Source: Microscillaceae bacterium (GTDB lineage: Bacteria > Bacteroidota > Bacteroidia > Cytophagales > Microscillaceae). From it: a stretch of 42,264 nucleotides of DNA. The translations under genes and the position numbers were made by a program. This document shows positions 17,844 to 27,114 of this stretch, piece by piece. The DNA is taken from contig JANWZA010000054.1 in assembly GCA_025054775.1 (NCBI GenBank), positions 1-42,264 of the forward strand, written 5' to 3'. The notes beneath the pieces are model-generated. The model saw only the letters and a list, made by a program, of their open reading frames with translations, did not search any database and was not told the origin of the DNA. Within the stretch, counting starts at the first letter, position 1. Each line of letters opens with the position of its first letter.

Positions 17844-19037
17844 GTGGCACATTCTACTTTTACTAAAATACGCTTTTATTTTTTCCTTCGCGATGTACTC
17901 TGGTTAGCTCTAACCGCCTTCGGCGGTCCGCAAGTACATTTAGCTTTGTTTATTGATCTATTAGTAAGGAGGCGAGGCTATATCAAAGAAGAGGAGTTTT
18001 TGGAATTGAATGCCTTGTGCCAAATTTTGCCTGGACCTAGTTCATCTCAAACTTTGGTAGCCATTGGTTACAAAATAGGAGGTACATATTTGGCTTTTCT
18101 TACCTTATTTGTTTGGATTTTTCCCGCTATTACCTTTATGACTATGGCGGCAGTATTGTTCTCTTTTTTCCAACGTAATCAAATTTCATTGGAGTTCATG
18201 CGGTTTGTGCCACCTATTGCCTTAGGGCTAGTACTTGCTTCTGCAATTATTATTACATATAAGACGGTGCGCACCAAAACGGGCTTAATCCTCATGCTTT
18301 TAGCTGCCGTAAGTGCATATTATTTTCGCTCTGCATGGGTATTTCCCCTGACGGTAATCATAAGTGGAATAGCTACTACCTATAAATTTCAAAAGCAACC
18401 CAAACAACCACATAGTCCTCTTAAAATTCGGTGGAAATATTTTTATCTTTTTATCGGCTTTTTGGTAGTTTCTGCTATTGTAGGAAATCTCATCAAGTCC
18501 AAACCTATTCTCATTTTTGAAAATTTCTATCGGAATGGTAGTCTTATCTTTGGGGGAGGGCAAGTACTTACTCCCGTGCTTTTTACTGAATTTGTGCAAC
18601 AAAAGCAATATCTTACTACTGACGAGTTTCTCTCAGGTTTTGCCATTGCTCAATGCCTGCCTGGACCTGTATTCGCTTTTGTTGCATTTATTGGGGCTTT
18701 ATCTCTAAGAAAATTAGGGGTAGGGGGGGAGATTTTAGGCGGCTTCCTTGCGAGTGCAGGTATATTTCTGCCAGGTACTTTTCTTATCTTTTTTGTAATT
18801 CACTTTTGGAATCAAATTAAGACCTATCGCTTTGTGCGGGCTTCCTTAGAGGGAATTTTAGCTGCAAGTGCGGGGCTAGTGGTAGGTAATGCGGGTATTC
18901 TTTTAGAGCCTGTTCTTGTGGCTCAAAAGTGGCTACATATCTCTCTGATTATCAGCACCTTTGTTGCTATGCAAATGCGGTGGTTTTCACCGCCTGTGCT
19001 CATTCTTTTAGCAATCTTGTTAGGAGTAATATTTTGA
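17844..19037 (+). CDS. chrA: Chromate transporter, ChrA/CHR family
   Basis: 397 residues, the two-domain form. Each half carries the family core: FGGPQVHLALF with ALCQILPGPSSSQ in the first half, and FGGGQVLTPVLF with AQCLPGPVFAFVAFIG in the second, each followed by several TM helices. Members export chromate, and sulfate or other oxyanions have been proposed; specificity cannot be read here. The start is GTG at 17844, since no in-frame ATG precedes the conserved RFYFFLRDVLWLAL segment at a better place. It is 89 bp after the SPFH gene on the same strand. Confidence 0.93.
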   Translation: MAHSTFTKIRFYFFLRDVLWLALTAFGGPQVHLALFIDLLVRRRGYIKEEEFLELNALCQILPGPSSSQTLVAIGYKIGGTYLAFLTLFVWIFPAITFMTMAAVLFSFFQRNQISLEFMRFVPPIALGLVLASAIIITYKTVRTKTGLILMLLAAVSAYYFRSAWVFPLTVIISGIATTYKFQKQPKQPHSPLKIRWKYFYLFIGFLVVSAIVGNLIKSKPILIFENFYRNGSLIFGGGQVLTPVLFTEFVQQKQYLTTDEFLSGFAIAQCLPGPVFAFVAFIGALSLRKLGVGGEILGGFLASAGIFLPGTFLIFFVIHFWNQIKTYRFVRASLEGILAASAGLVVGNAGILLEPVLVAQKWLHISLIISTFVAMQMRWFSPPVLILLAILLGVIF

Positions 19038-19232
19038 TGGGTTTATTTAGAATTACCAAGCGACTTACCCTAGCAAACTCTGAAAGATAAAACAACAAGG
19101 TTGAGCATTCTATACTAAATTACCCAAAGTTTTAGCTTTTTGTAAGCTACAAACTATTTGTAAATCAAACATTTAACTTTTCTAACTTTGAAAGTTTACA
19201 AAATTATCTCTCACATAAATTAGCAAAATAGC

Positions 19233-20030
19233 TTATGATTTGAGAGCTGTTATCTGCTCCTCTAACCTAAATACTACTTCTTTCAAGTTTTGGATGCTAT
19301 GGATACTATCCTGACACATAGGAAGTTGCCTGCTGATATATGCTACGAACTTCCAAATCTCTAATACCTCTTCTTGGGCTACCTCATAAGGGGCATAAAT
19401 TACATTAGTAGATTTGAGTAAAAAAGTACCCCGTTCTGCTATACGATTATACACCTTCTTAAATACAATTCCTTCACTTTTTAACACTACGATACAGGGT
19501 TGTCCATCTTTTACATCTTTAGTTTGTTCTAGTTTTTCTGCAATAATAATACTGCCGCTGGGGATAGGTAGCATAGAGTCCCCTTGTATTTGAAAAGCAC
19601 GATACAACCTTCCTTTGGTCAAGAAGGGTAAGTTATACTTGGGCAGTTTTTCTATATAGTTCAAATCGGCAAAACCTGCCGTATAACCTGCTGCCGCTTT
19701 CTCTGCTACCAAAGGAATCTCCTCTCTATTTTTTTGAGTAATAATCGTGGAATTGATGCGTAAATTTTTAGCTGAAGCGTAATGATGGATTTGTTTCTTA
19801 TATTCCATTTGTTCTAGATCTGTCTTCTCTAAGTCAGTATTAACAAGATTTTCCAAAGATAAGCCAAAATAGTTAGCTATTTTGTTCAAAGTAGCTATGC
19901 TAGGTTCTGCTCTTCCGTCTTCGTACGAACTGATAACACTTCTTGTAACATTGAGGCGTTGGGCTAATTCTTCTTGGCTTTGTTTGCCATTTTTCTGACG
20001 AAGGTAACGTAAGTTCTTGCTTAAAAACAT
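19233..20030 (-). CDS. XRE-family HTH / S24 (LexA-like) self-cleaving transcriptional regulator
   Basis: 265 residues from the ATG at 20030. The N-terminal HTH_3 domain (SKNLRYLRQKNGKQSQEELA, then TRSVISSYEDGRAEPSIATL) is at about 4-62. The C-terminal S24 peptidase domain has the cleavage-site region EKAAAGYTAGF near residue 110 (Ala-Gly bond), the nucleophile Ser in QGDSMLPI near 155 and the general-base Lys in VVLKSEGIVFKKV near 190. A helical tail (about residues 235-265) may help oligomerise. It is like lambda CI or LexA-type repressors that inactivate themselves with RecA. No phage genes flank it. The frame remains open to an ATG at 20084, rejected because that region holds the promoter (20062-20092). 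Confidence 0.88.
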   Translation of the reverse strand: MFLSKNLRYLRQKNGKQSQEELAQRLNVTRSVISSYEDGRAEPSIATLNKIANYFGLSLENLVNTDLEKTDLEQMEYKKQIHHYASAKNLRINSTIITQKNREEIPLVAEKAAAGYTAGFADLNYIEKLPKYNLPFLTKGRLYRAFQIQGDSMLPIPSGSIIIAEKLEQTKDVKDGQPCIVVLKSEGIVFKKVYNRIAERGTFLLKSTNVIYAPYEVAQEEVLEIWKFVAYISRQLPMCQDSIHSIQNLKEVVFRLEEQITALKS

Positions 20031-20050
20031 ATACTTTGCGAGTTTATTTA

Positions 20051-20073
20051 TACAACTTTCGCAAAAGTATGTA
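20051..20073. promoter_or_regulatory. Candidate operator of the XRE-S24 regulator
   Basis: An imperfect palindrome with core arms ACTTT (20055-20059) and AAAGT (20064-20068) around CGCA, and outer TAC/GTA triplets at 20051-20053 and 20071-20073. It overlaps the -7 element of the regulator's own promoter and lies about 21 bp before its start codon, which fits autorepression. Binding is inferred. Confidence 0.4.
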
Positions 20074-20092
20074 TTATTGAGCAATTAAGCAA
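20062..20092 (-). promoter_or_regulatory. Promoter of the XRE-S24 regulator
   Basis: Minus strand TTG (20090-20092), a 20-nt spacer, then TACTTTTG (20062-20069). This is a good match to the phylum consensus, ending about 32 bp before the start codon at 20030. Confidence 0.55.
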
Positions 20093-20391
20093 ATTTTTAG
20101 ACTTATTTTTTGCTTTTTTTTTAATTTTTTACACAAAAAATGCGTTTTGAGTTTTTTTTTAGCTTATTTGTATATTTTTGTCAAAAAGTAGCAAATAGTG
20201 AAGTCGTTTAGGATTGTAAAAGGTGTCCAATTCAAAGGTTTGTTTTTAGAGGTCTAATCTAAAATAGCCTTTTATGGAAATCTTAATCAAAGATAGTATT
20301 CATAAATACTTACATAGAATGAATAAAAATGAGTCCTAAGCAACTTAACTTAAAAATAACATTTATTTAATCAAAAAATAACATTTTTCGT

Positions 20392-20423
20392 TTGCAAGGT
20401 TAAATTCTTTCGCATTACATTTG
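20392..20423 (+). promoter_or_regulatory. Promoter of the HEEYH exported protein gene
   Basis: TTG (20392-20394), a 21-nt spacer and TACATTTG (20416-20423), about 100 bp before the ATG at 20526. The rest of the 495-bp gap between 20031 and 20525 shows only the divergent promoter and operator of the regulator. Confidence 0.55.
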
Positions 20424-20525
20424 TAAAAATAAAAAAATATTAAACTATAATGTTCTAAACTGCTCAAATTTAATCAGGGCAGTAATATAAAATTCTATTA
20501 CTTTCAAACAGAATTCTATTTTGAG

Positions 20526-21899
20526 ATGGACTCCAAAAAGAATTTTCTCGTTTTATTTCTTGTTCTATTTCGTTTCCATATACTTACTGCCCAAAGCCCG
20601 ACTGATACAACAAGTCTGTTGTTAGATTTTCCAATACTAGATTTGCCCTATCAAAACTATGCAAGCCGTACCACAGGCAATTTTTTGGCAGGCTATGCTA
20701 ATCCGAGTATGCCTCAATCGTTAGCAGTTTCTAGTAATTTTTATAGTGCCGTTCATTATGGCATAGGTAAAGCCATCAAAGTTAAAAATCAAGCATTGCA
20801 GTCTCTGCTTACGATTACAGCAGTCTCTGTATTTGATATACTTTCTCTTTCTATTCCTCCTGGAGTAGCTTGGTTGCACGAGGAGTATCACCGAGCCGTA
20901 CTAACACGTCGTAAGATAAATAGCTATAATGATGTGAACAAGTTTCCTATTGGGCAAAGTGTAATCAATGTGAGTAATTTGAGAGACGAGGATTTAACAC
21001 GACTTTATGATAATCATCGAAAGGATTTTATTCGTTTACAGGCGGCGGGTATAGAAGGGCAATATCAGCAAATTCAGGTTTTACAAAGAGATAATTTTTT
21101 CTTTAATTCTGATTTAATGCACGTACCCTTGTATTGGTTTAGCACAATAAATAGTATAGTTTATGTAAACGACTCAGGAAAAGGAGATTATTTTGATAAA
21201 GTAATAGATGAAGCTAATGCCAAAGAAACGGATATTCGCGAACGTGATTTCACAGGACCTGATTTTACGGCTTGGGTAGAAGCCCTGTTTAATCCACAAA
21301 AAGTGTATGCTGACCGAGGTACACACCCAACAGGTATAGGTATCAATCGTTATATCAAACCTTCGCAACTTACAGACGAGGAGCGCAATTATTTGCAAAA
21401 CCAAGGGGCTTTGCAATGGCTTAATATCCTATCTCCGCACTTGTTTGGTTTCACTAAAATAAAGTTAAGAACTTCGGGAAAGGGTAATTATTATGGTAAT
21501 TTTGCTATACGGCACTTGCTTACTTCTTTTGGGCATAACGTAGGGTTTGATATTTTTTACCAAAGTCCTAAAATAAACCTGTTGTTCACTTTGCATCGCT
21601 ACAAAAACTTTAATCAAGGTTTTTGGGGAGTAGAAACTCACCTTATAGACAAACTTTTACTTAACGACCGTCTACGCCTCAATACAAGAGCTATGCTTTG
21701 GGTACAACCTAAAAATCAAGCTTTTAGGACAACAGAAGGAAATTTGGGAGGATTGCTTGGACTAAAAGCTATGTACCAAGTGGGTAAAGTATTTCCTTAT
21801 CTCTCTTTGGAAGCAAAAACACAAGGCTGGGTTATGGGGAATGTCTTTTTAGAAGAGAATGTTTCCGTAAATGCAGGTTTGCAATGGCGAATAAAGTAA
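20526..21899 (+). CDS. Exported protein of unknown function with an HExxH motif, probable outer-membrane barrel
   Basis: 457 residues. The N-terminal signal peptide (FLVLFLVLFRFHILTAQ) ends A-Q. A hydrophobic stretch with GVAWLHEEYHRAV follows, placing HEEYH at 118-122, the classical zinc-metallopeptidase HExxH pattern. A possible third ligand Glu lies about 50 residues on (GIEGQYQ). The last 150 residues alternate polar and hydrophobic positions in short strands (NYYGNFAIRHLLTSF, FDIFYQSPKINLLFTLHRY, TRAMLWVQP, YLSLEAKTQGWV) and end in an aromatic/basic strand LQWRIK. That is compatible with a small outer-membrane barrel. I do not recognise a named family; protease activity is only a hypothesis. 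Confidence 0.75.
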   Translation: MDSKKNFLVLFLVLFRFHILTAQSPTDTTSLLLDFPILDLPYQNYASRTTGNFLAGYANPSMPQSLAVSSNFYSAVHYGIGKAIKVKNQALQSLLTITAVSVFDILSLSIPPGVAWLHEEYHRAVLTRRKINSYNDVNKFPIGQSVINVSNLRDEDLTRLYDNHRKDFIRLQAAGIEGQYQQIQVLQRDNFFFNSDLMHVPLYWFSTINSIVYVNDSGKGDYFDKVIDEANAKETDIRERDFTGPDFTAWVEALFNPQKVYADRGTHPTGIGINRYIKPSQLTDEERNYLQNQGALQWLNILSPHLFGFTKIKLRTSGKGNYYGNFAIRHLLTSFGHNVGFDIFYQSPKINLLFTLHRYKNFNQGFWGVETHLIDKLLLNDRLRLNTRAMLWVQPKNQAFRTTEGNLGGLLGLKAMYQVGKVFPYLSLEAKTQGWVMGNVFLEENVSVNAGLQWRIK

Positions 21900-22189
21900 A
21901 AGCTATAAATGGGAAAATTTTGATTTGTAACTTATTGACTTACGAAATCAACTTTTTACAAAACGCTTAATATTCGTAAACTCTAGGAAGTAGTTAAAAA
22001 GTAACTAGGTTTATTTTTGAGGTAGATTGCAAAAGAATACCTATTACCCCAAAACAAAGCAATTTTTGTATTTTAAGAGAAATAAATTTTTGAAAATCAG
22101 TGAATTATATCAAAAAAAGAAACCATTCAGGGTGTTATATGTTTTTGTTTTTTTCCTAGCAAAGCTATTGTTGGAGTCAATTTTCGTAC

Positions 22190-25100
22190 TTAATAGTTAA
22201 GTGTCTGTAAATCAGCAGGCACTGTACGTGAAACACCTTGCTCTATCATAGTTACCCCATAAAGTACATCTGCCATGAGCATAGTTCGTTTGTTATGTGT
22301 AACGATTAAAAATTGAGATTGCTTTGAAAAATTTTTGATAATATTGTTGAATTTGTCTGTATTAGCATCATCAAGTGGGGCATCTACTTCATCAAAGATA
22401 CAGAAAGGAGCAGGTTTGAGTAGGTAAAGTGCAAAAAGTAACGAAATAGCTGTTAAGGCTTTTTCCCCTCCTGAGAGTTGATTGATACTCAAAGGGCGTT
22501 TGCCCTTAGGCTTGGCAATGATTTCAACTTCACTTTCTAATGGATTTTTCTCGTCTGAAAGTAGCAAATCGCAACTATCTTGTTCTGAAAACAAAGAACG
22601 AAAAACTTGGATAAAATTACTACGGATAGCTTGAAATGCTGTCATAAACGATTGGGTAGCATGCTGTTCCATTTCTTGAATGGTTTTGAGCAGTGTATTT
22701 TTTGAGCCAAGCAAATCATTTTTTTGTTCTTGAATAAAGTCGTAGCGTTGTTTCATTTCATTATAGGCTTCCATTGCCATGGGGTTGATTGTGCCAACAC
22801 GTTCAATTTTTTCCTTCAGGTCATCAATTTGTATTTTCAATTCCTTTTCAGAAAGTGGGCTATCGTATTCAGGCTTATTCTCTTTGAGCCAAGTAGTAAC
22901 ATTGATGTTAAACTCTGCCGAAAGTCGCTCTTGTACAGAGGTGAGTGCGAGTTGGCTTTCATGCAGTTTTTCATTTAGTTGGTTAAGCACAAAATCCAAA
23001 TTTTCTTTGGATTTTTGCTTTTCTTTTATCTCTCTTTCTATTTCTACGATATTTCCTTTGGCTTTATAGTAGTCAAGTTCGGCTTTTTTTAGTTCAGCTT
23101 CAAGTGTATTTGTTTGGTTTTTTAGTTGTGCTATTTGGTCGTTGTCGAACAAGTTATTTTGGTTTAGGGTTTCAATTTCGGTGAGAAGTTTTTTTAATTC
23201 AACCTCATTATTTTCTACCTTTTTTTGTAGATTTTCCTTTGTTTGCGTCTTAAAATTTATTTCCTGCCAAAGTGTATTGAGTTTGTTTTGTTGCTGAAAA
23301 AAAGCCATATTTTGTTGGGTATATTGCGAAATTAGATTTGTAAGTACTTCATTTTCAGCTTGTAGTATGTCTTGTTGTGTTTCAATATAATTTTGGTTTG
23401 TTTGTAGGTTCTCTTGTAGGGTTTTAATTTGTGGTATCAATTCCTGTAATTCATACTGCCATTCATTGAGGTCGGCTTGTAAATCTTCTTTTTGTAGAGA
23501 GGAGTTAGAGAGTAATTTTTGAATTTGCTCTTTTTTAGTTTTCAGAGCAATCAGCTGCTCGTTAAGGTAGTTAATTTCTTTTTGTGTGTCTTCAATAGCT
23601 TTTTTAAGCGAACTTTGCTTAGTTTGGATCAACTGCTCTTGAATTTGGGCTAATTGACTTTGGATTTGCTTATATTGTGTTTCTAAATTTTCTATTTCAG
23701 TAGTTAATTTTTCAAGATGTTTAGCTCTGCCGATACGCTTGCCCTCAAAGGCTCCTACCGAGCCTCCAGAAAGGCTTACTTTTTTCTTGATAATGCTTCC
23801 GTCTTTGGTGATAAAGGTTTTGTCATGGTGTTTTAGTTCTTTTATATCGCTTTGATTTTCAACGATATATACATCTGCAAGTAGTTGTTCAATTAATTTG
23901 CTATATTTTTTTTCTGTTTCTACTACTGAAAGTGCGGCGATAGCTTTTAGTTCTCCGTTAGTAGGCATTGAGCCATTAGGCTGAATATTATCCAAGACGA
24001 AAAAATGAGCCTTGCCTTTCAAATCTTGTCGTAAAAAATGGATAGCTTTATATGCCTCTAATTCAGTTTCTACCACGTAATAATTGATGAAAGGTTCAAG
24101 ATAATTTTCAATTGCTATGCGATACTCTTCTTGGCATGTTAAGACATCGGATAGGAGTTGAGCATTATTACTCCATTCTGTATTTTTTTTCAAAAATTTC
24201 AAGGCTTCGGGAAAGCCTTCCATGTTGTCAATCAAGGATTTAGTAAGTAGATATTCGTTCTTTTTAGCATCAATCAATCGGTTTAAGTCTACTAAATTAT
24301 TGCGTAAATGTTCAATTTCCTGTTCAAATTCCGTAATTCGTTGTGCCTTTTGTTCTTCTTCTTTCTGCAAAAAAGTATGTTTTTGGCGTACCTGTTCTAG
24401 TTCACTTAGTATTTCCTGTAAATCTTTTTCATATCTTGAAACTTCGCTTACTTGTTGCGAATTTGCTTGCAATAATTTTTCTAATTGTAGCCTTGTGTTT
24501 AGAATTTGGCTATGTTTAACTTCGTACTGCTTATTAAGTTGAAAAGAGTAATGTTGTAACTTTTCAGTTTCTTGACGTTTTTGTTTGAGGATTTGCTCAA
24601 TTTCACTAATTTTAGTGCGATGCCATTCAATTTGTTGTTTTAGTTCCTGTAAATTTTTTTCTTGTTGCTCAAAATTTTGTTGTGCGATTTGGGCTTGTTC
24701 TTTTAGGGTTTCAAGTTGTGTGCATAGGTCTTGAATAGCTCGGCTATCTTGTGAAATTTGTTGTTTGAAATTATTTATTTTTTCGTTATTAAAATGCAAG
24801 CGTTCTGTTTTTAGTTTGTTTTCGTTTTCCAGTTGCCGTAGTTGGGTAAGATGTTGGGTATATTCTTTTTGTTTTTGGGTAAAAAGTTGTTCTGCTTTTT
24901 CAGCTATATTTTTTTGGTTTTCAAGTTGTTGCTCTAGGTTTTGTAGTTGCGTATGTAATTGTTTTCGCCTCTCGGTTTCAGTTTTTATTTTTTCAGCTAA
25001 TTGTGTGTATTCGGTTTGTTGGTTGTGTATGGCTTTTTTAGCATATTGTAGACTGACGGTTTTGTATTCGTTTTTAAGTGAGAAGTATTTTTCGGTTTGT

Positions 25101-25729
25101 TTGGCTTGTTTTTCTAGAGTTTTAAGGTTTTTTTCTATCTCTGCAAGCAAATCTTCTATCCTTGCAAGGTCAGTATCTACTTCAGCAAGGCGGTTAAGTG
25201 CCTCTTTTTTGCGTGTTTTGAATTTAGAAATTCCTGCAGCTTTTTCAAATAATCCTCTACGCGAGCCGTCTTTATCGCTTAAAATTTCATCAATCATTTT
25301 GAGTTCAATGATGGCATAACTATCTGCTCCGATGCCTGTATCCAAAAAGAGGTTGGTAATATCTTTCAAACGGCATGGCACGTGGTTTAGCAGGTATTCG
25401 CTCTCTCCTGTGCGGTAGTAACGCCGAGTAATAGTTACTTGCGTGTATTCAGGAGGGAGAATTTGTTTGTGGTTTTCAAAGGTGAGCGAAACTTCTGCCA
25501 TTTGAGCAGGTCTGCGAGTCTGGGTACCATTGAAAATCACACTTTCCATTTTGTCAGAGCGTAAAGTTTTGATTTTCTGCTCACCCAATACCCAACGAAT
25601 AGCGTCTACTATGTTAGACTTTCCGCAACCATTCGGTCCAACAATTGCCGTAACGCCCTCGTGGAATTCAATTTCTGTTTTATCGCCAAAACTTTTGAAT
25701 CCTTTAATTTCTAATTTCTTTAATCGCAT
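22190..25729 (-). CDS. smc: Chromosome segregation ATPase SMC
   Basis: 1179 residues, the standard bacterial SMC length. The N-terminal ATPase half has the Walker A GPNGCGKSN at 31-39 followed by DAIRWVLGEQ. A coiled-coil arm covers about 170-500, a hinge about 510-660 (GSVGAFEGKRIGRAKHLEKL at its end) and the return coiled coil 665-1000. The C-terminal half has the ABC signature LSGGEKAL starting at Leu1085 and Walker B CIFDEVDAPLDD shortly after, then VTHNKRTM. With ScpA and ScpB it organises and separates chromosomes; those partners are not here. The gene is divergent from yhhQ. A TAATTTTG box lies upstream (minus strand, 25795-25802). Confidence 0.98.
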   Translation of the reverse strand: MRLKKLEIKGFKSFGDKTEIEFHEGVTAIVGPNGCGKSNIVDAIRWVLGEQKIKTLRSDKMESVIFNGTQTRRPAQMAEVSLTFENHKQILPPEYTQVTITRRYYRTGESEYLLNHVPCRLKDITNLFLDTGIGADSYAIIELKMIDEILSDKDGSRRGLFEKAAGISKFKTRKKEALNRLAEVDTDLARIEDLLAEIEKNLKTLEKQAKQTEKYFSLKNEYKTVSLQYAKKAIHNQQTEYTQLAEKIKTETERRKQLHTQLQNLEQQLENQKNIAEKAEQLFTQKQKEYTQHLTQLRQLENENKLKTERLHFNNEKINNFKQQISQDSRAIQDLCTQLETLKEQAQIAQQNFEQQEKNLQELKQQIEWHRTKISEIEQILKQKRQETEKLQHYSFQLNKQYEVKHSQILNTRLQLEKLLQANSQQVSEVSRYEKDLQEILSELEQVRQKHTFLQKEEEQKAQRITEFEQEIEHLRNNLVDLNRLIDAKKNEYLLTKSLIDNMEGFPEALKFLKKNTEWSNNAQLLSDVLTCQEEYRIAIENYLEPFINYYVVETELEAYKAIHFLRQDLKGKAHFFVLDNIQPNGSMPTNGELKAIAALSVVETEKKYSKLIEQLLADVYIVENQSDIKELKHHDKTFITKDGSIIKKKVSLSGGSVGAFEGKRIGRAKHLEKLTTEIENLETQYKQIQSQLAQIQEQLIQTKQSSLKKAIEDTQKEINYLNEQLIALKTKKEQIQKLLSNSSLQKEDLQADLNEWQYELQELIPQIKTLQENLQTNQNYIETQQDILQAENEVLTNLISQYTQQNMAFFQQQNKLNTLWQEINFKTQTKENLQKKVENNEVELKKLLTEIETLNQNNLFDNDQIAQLKNQTNTLEAELKKAELDYYKAKGNIVEIEREIKEKQKSKENLDFVLNQLNEKLHESQLALTSVQERLSAEFNINVTTWLKENKPEYDSPLSEKELKIQIDDLKEKIERVGTINPMAMEAYNEMKQRYDFIQEQKNDLLGSKNTLLKTIQEMEQHATQSFMTAFQAIRSNFIQVFRSLFSEQDSCDLLLSDEKNPLESEVEIIAKPKGKRPLSINQLSGGEKALTAISLLFALYLLKPAPFCIFDEVDAPLDDANTDKFNNIIKNFSKQSQFLIVTHNKRTMLMADVLYGVTMIEQGVSRTVPADLQTLNY

Positions 25730-25891
25730 GTTATGCCTAATGAGTGTAAGTGCTATTTGTATTTGGAGGGATTTTTTTTGGTTAAAGTAGCTTACAAAAT
25801 TATGGTTTTTGGCTGAAAAGACTTATTAAAAACTGCTTAAAATAAGCCAAAAAGCCTCTTCTTTTTGCAGAACACTTTGCTAACCAACTAC

Positions 25892-25925
25892 TTGTAATCA
25901 ATCTGTAATTGTAATCAATCTGTAA
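25892..25925. repeat. Perfect 2 x 17 bp tandem repeat between smc and yhhQ
   Basis: TTGTAATCAATCTGTAA is repeated exactly, back to back (25892-25908 and 25909-25925). It lies in the 502-bp divergent region 25730-26231, which also holds the second copy of the 83-88 bp repeat and a weak promoter-like TTG/TATTTTTTG pair at 25943-25972. Confidence 0.85.
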
Positions 25926-26032
25926 CTTTTTAGTCTTCAAAGTTGTTAATAAAATAATACATTTATTTTTTGTTGCGAGCTTTCAGAGAGTAGAAACTTC
26001 TTTGGCTATTGGCAGGTTTAGTAACTAACTCT

Positions 26033-26115
26033 ATGCGTTAGGGATTGAAAGGTAAGCCTGAGAAGTTTTAGTGCGAGATACCGAAGCATAAGCGAAGCCC
26101 TGTAAAGTCCACCTT
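26033..26115. repeat. Diverged intergenic repeat, copy 2 (partner at 6921-7008)
   Basis: An 83-bp stretch that starts ATGCGTTAGGGATTGAAAGG, has TACCGAAGCATAAGCGAAGC in the middle and ends CACCTT. The same blocks in the same order and orientation occur at 6921-7008, with about five bases of length difference. Both copies are intergenic. Confidence 0.45.
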
Positions 26116-26231
26116 ATAGCTTTAAGCAATGTGAAAATTCTACAAAGAACCTCTAAAAGTGATTCTTAGCAAGTTCTACTGACTTTAATCCAAAAAATAC
26201 CATTTTTTCAACTTTTTTTATTGTTAAGTTT

Positions 26232-27002
26232 ATGAAATTGAGCTTATTACAAGACAAAAAAACTACACTTTTTCTGATATTAGGAGGTATTTTTTTTACT
26301 AATGCCATGATTGGTGAAACACTGGGTATGAAAATCGTTTCTTTGGATATTTTATTAGGCTTATCAAAAGAGACTACTGGAAATAGACTCAATTTTACCA
26401 CAGGTGTATTAATTTGGCCTATCGTATTTGTAACTACTGATATTGTAAACGAGTATTTTGGTAAGCGCGGGGTGCGGTTGCTTACGTTTTTTAGTCTTAT
26501 ACTTATGGTTTATACCTTTGTTTTGTTAGCTATTTTTGTGCGAATGCCTCCTGCTCCCTTCTGGATAGATTTGCACGCAAGAGAAGCCGCTATAAAGCCT
26601 TTTAACATTAACTACGCTTTTGCACACATATTTCAGCAGGCTCCAGGCATTATTATTGGTTCGCTGACTGCCTTCGTGGTAGGGCAGTTATTAGATAGTC
26701 ATATTTTTCATGCTATTCGCAGAGTTACGGGGGCAAAATATATTTGGTTACGTGCCACAGGTTCTACCATTATTTCGCAAATGATAGATAGCGTATTGGT
26801 CTTATTAATTGCCTTTTATTTTTTAGGCTCTCCTGCCTGGACCTTGGAGCAGGTATTCTCTACTGCAGCTATTACGTATGCTTACAAACTGTTGGTAGCT
26901 ATTGCTCTCACTCCTGTTTTATACCTTACGCATTACTGGATAGATAGTTATTTAGGTATTACCCCGCATCAAATCACCGAAGAGGCTATGCAGGAAGTGT
27001 AG
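26232..27002 (+). CDS. yhhQ: Queuosine precursor transporter (YhhQ/VUT family)
   Basis: 256 residues with about six TM helices. Family signatures include FFTNAMIGETLGMKI near the start, WPIVFVTTDIVNEYFGKRGVR near residue 60 (quoted to its FGKR part), and RATGSTIISQMIDSVLVLLI near 180, with the conserved Ser/Gln/Asp of the membrane core. Members import queuine-pathway precursors (preQ0/preQ1) for tRNA modification. This copy has a long loop between TM2 and TM4. No que genes are adjacent. It is divergent from smc and convergent with the aminopeptidase gene. Confidence 0.9.
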   Translation: MKLSLLQDKKTTLFLILGGIFFTNAMIGETLGMKIVSLDILLGLSKETTGNRLNFTTGVLIWPIVFVTTDIVNEYFGKRGVRLLTFFSLILMVYTFVLLAIFVRMPPAPFWIDLHAREAAIKPFNINYAFAHIFQQAPGIIIGSLTAFVVGQLLDSHIFHAIRRVTGAKYIWLRATGSTIISQMIDSVLVLLIAFYFLGSPAWTLEQVFSTAAITYAYKLLVAIALTPVLYLTHYWIDSYLGITPHQITEEAMQEV

Positions 27003-27114
27003 GTAATAATGGAGTAGAACAAATCCACTTACAAGCGAGGTTGCCTCTTTGGACTGTAGGGCAAAATCAGTAGAAACTTTGTAATTATGGTTAATGCTCA
27101 AAATTTTCTATCGT

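Noticed and set aside
19135-19160. Small inverted repeat TAGCTT/AAGCTA after the chromate transporter
   Set aside because: Only a 6-bp AT-rich stem without a T-run; too weak to call a terminator.
24765-25319. 184-codon plus-strand open frame inside smc
   Set aside because: It mirrors the coiled-coil arm of SMC; the Ser/Cys/Phe-rich product is the usual antisense of Glu/Lys/Gln heptads.
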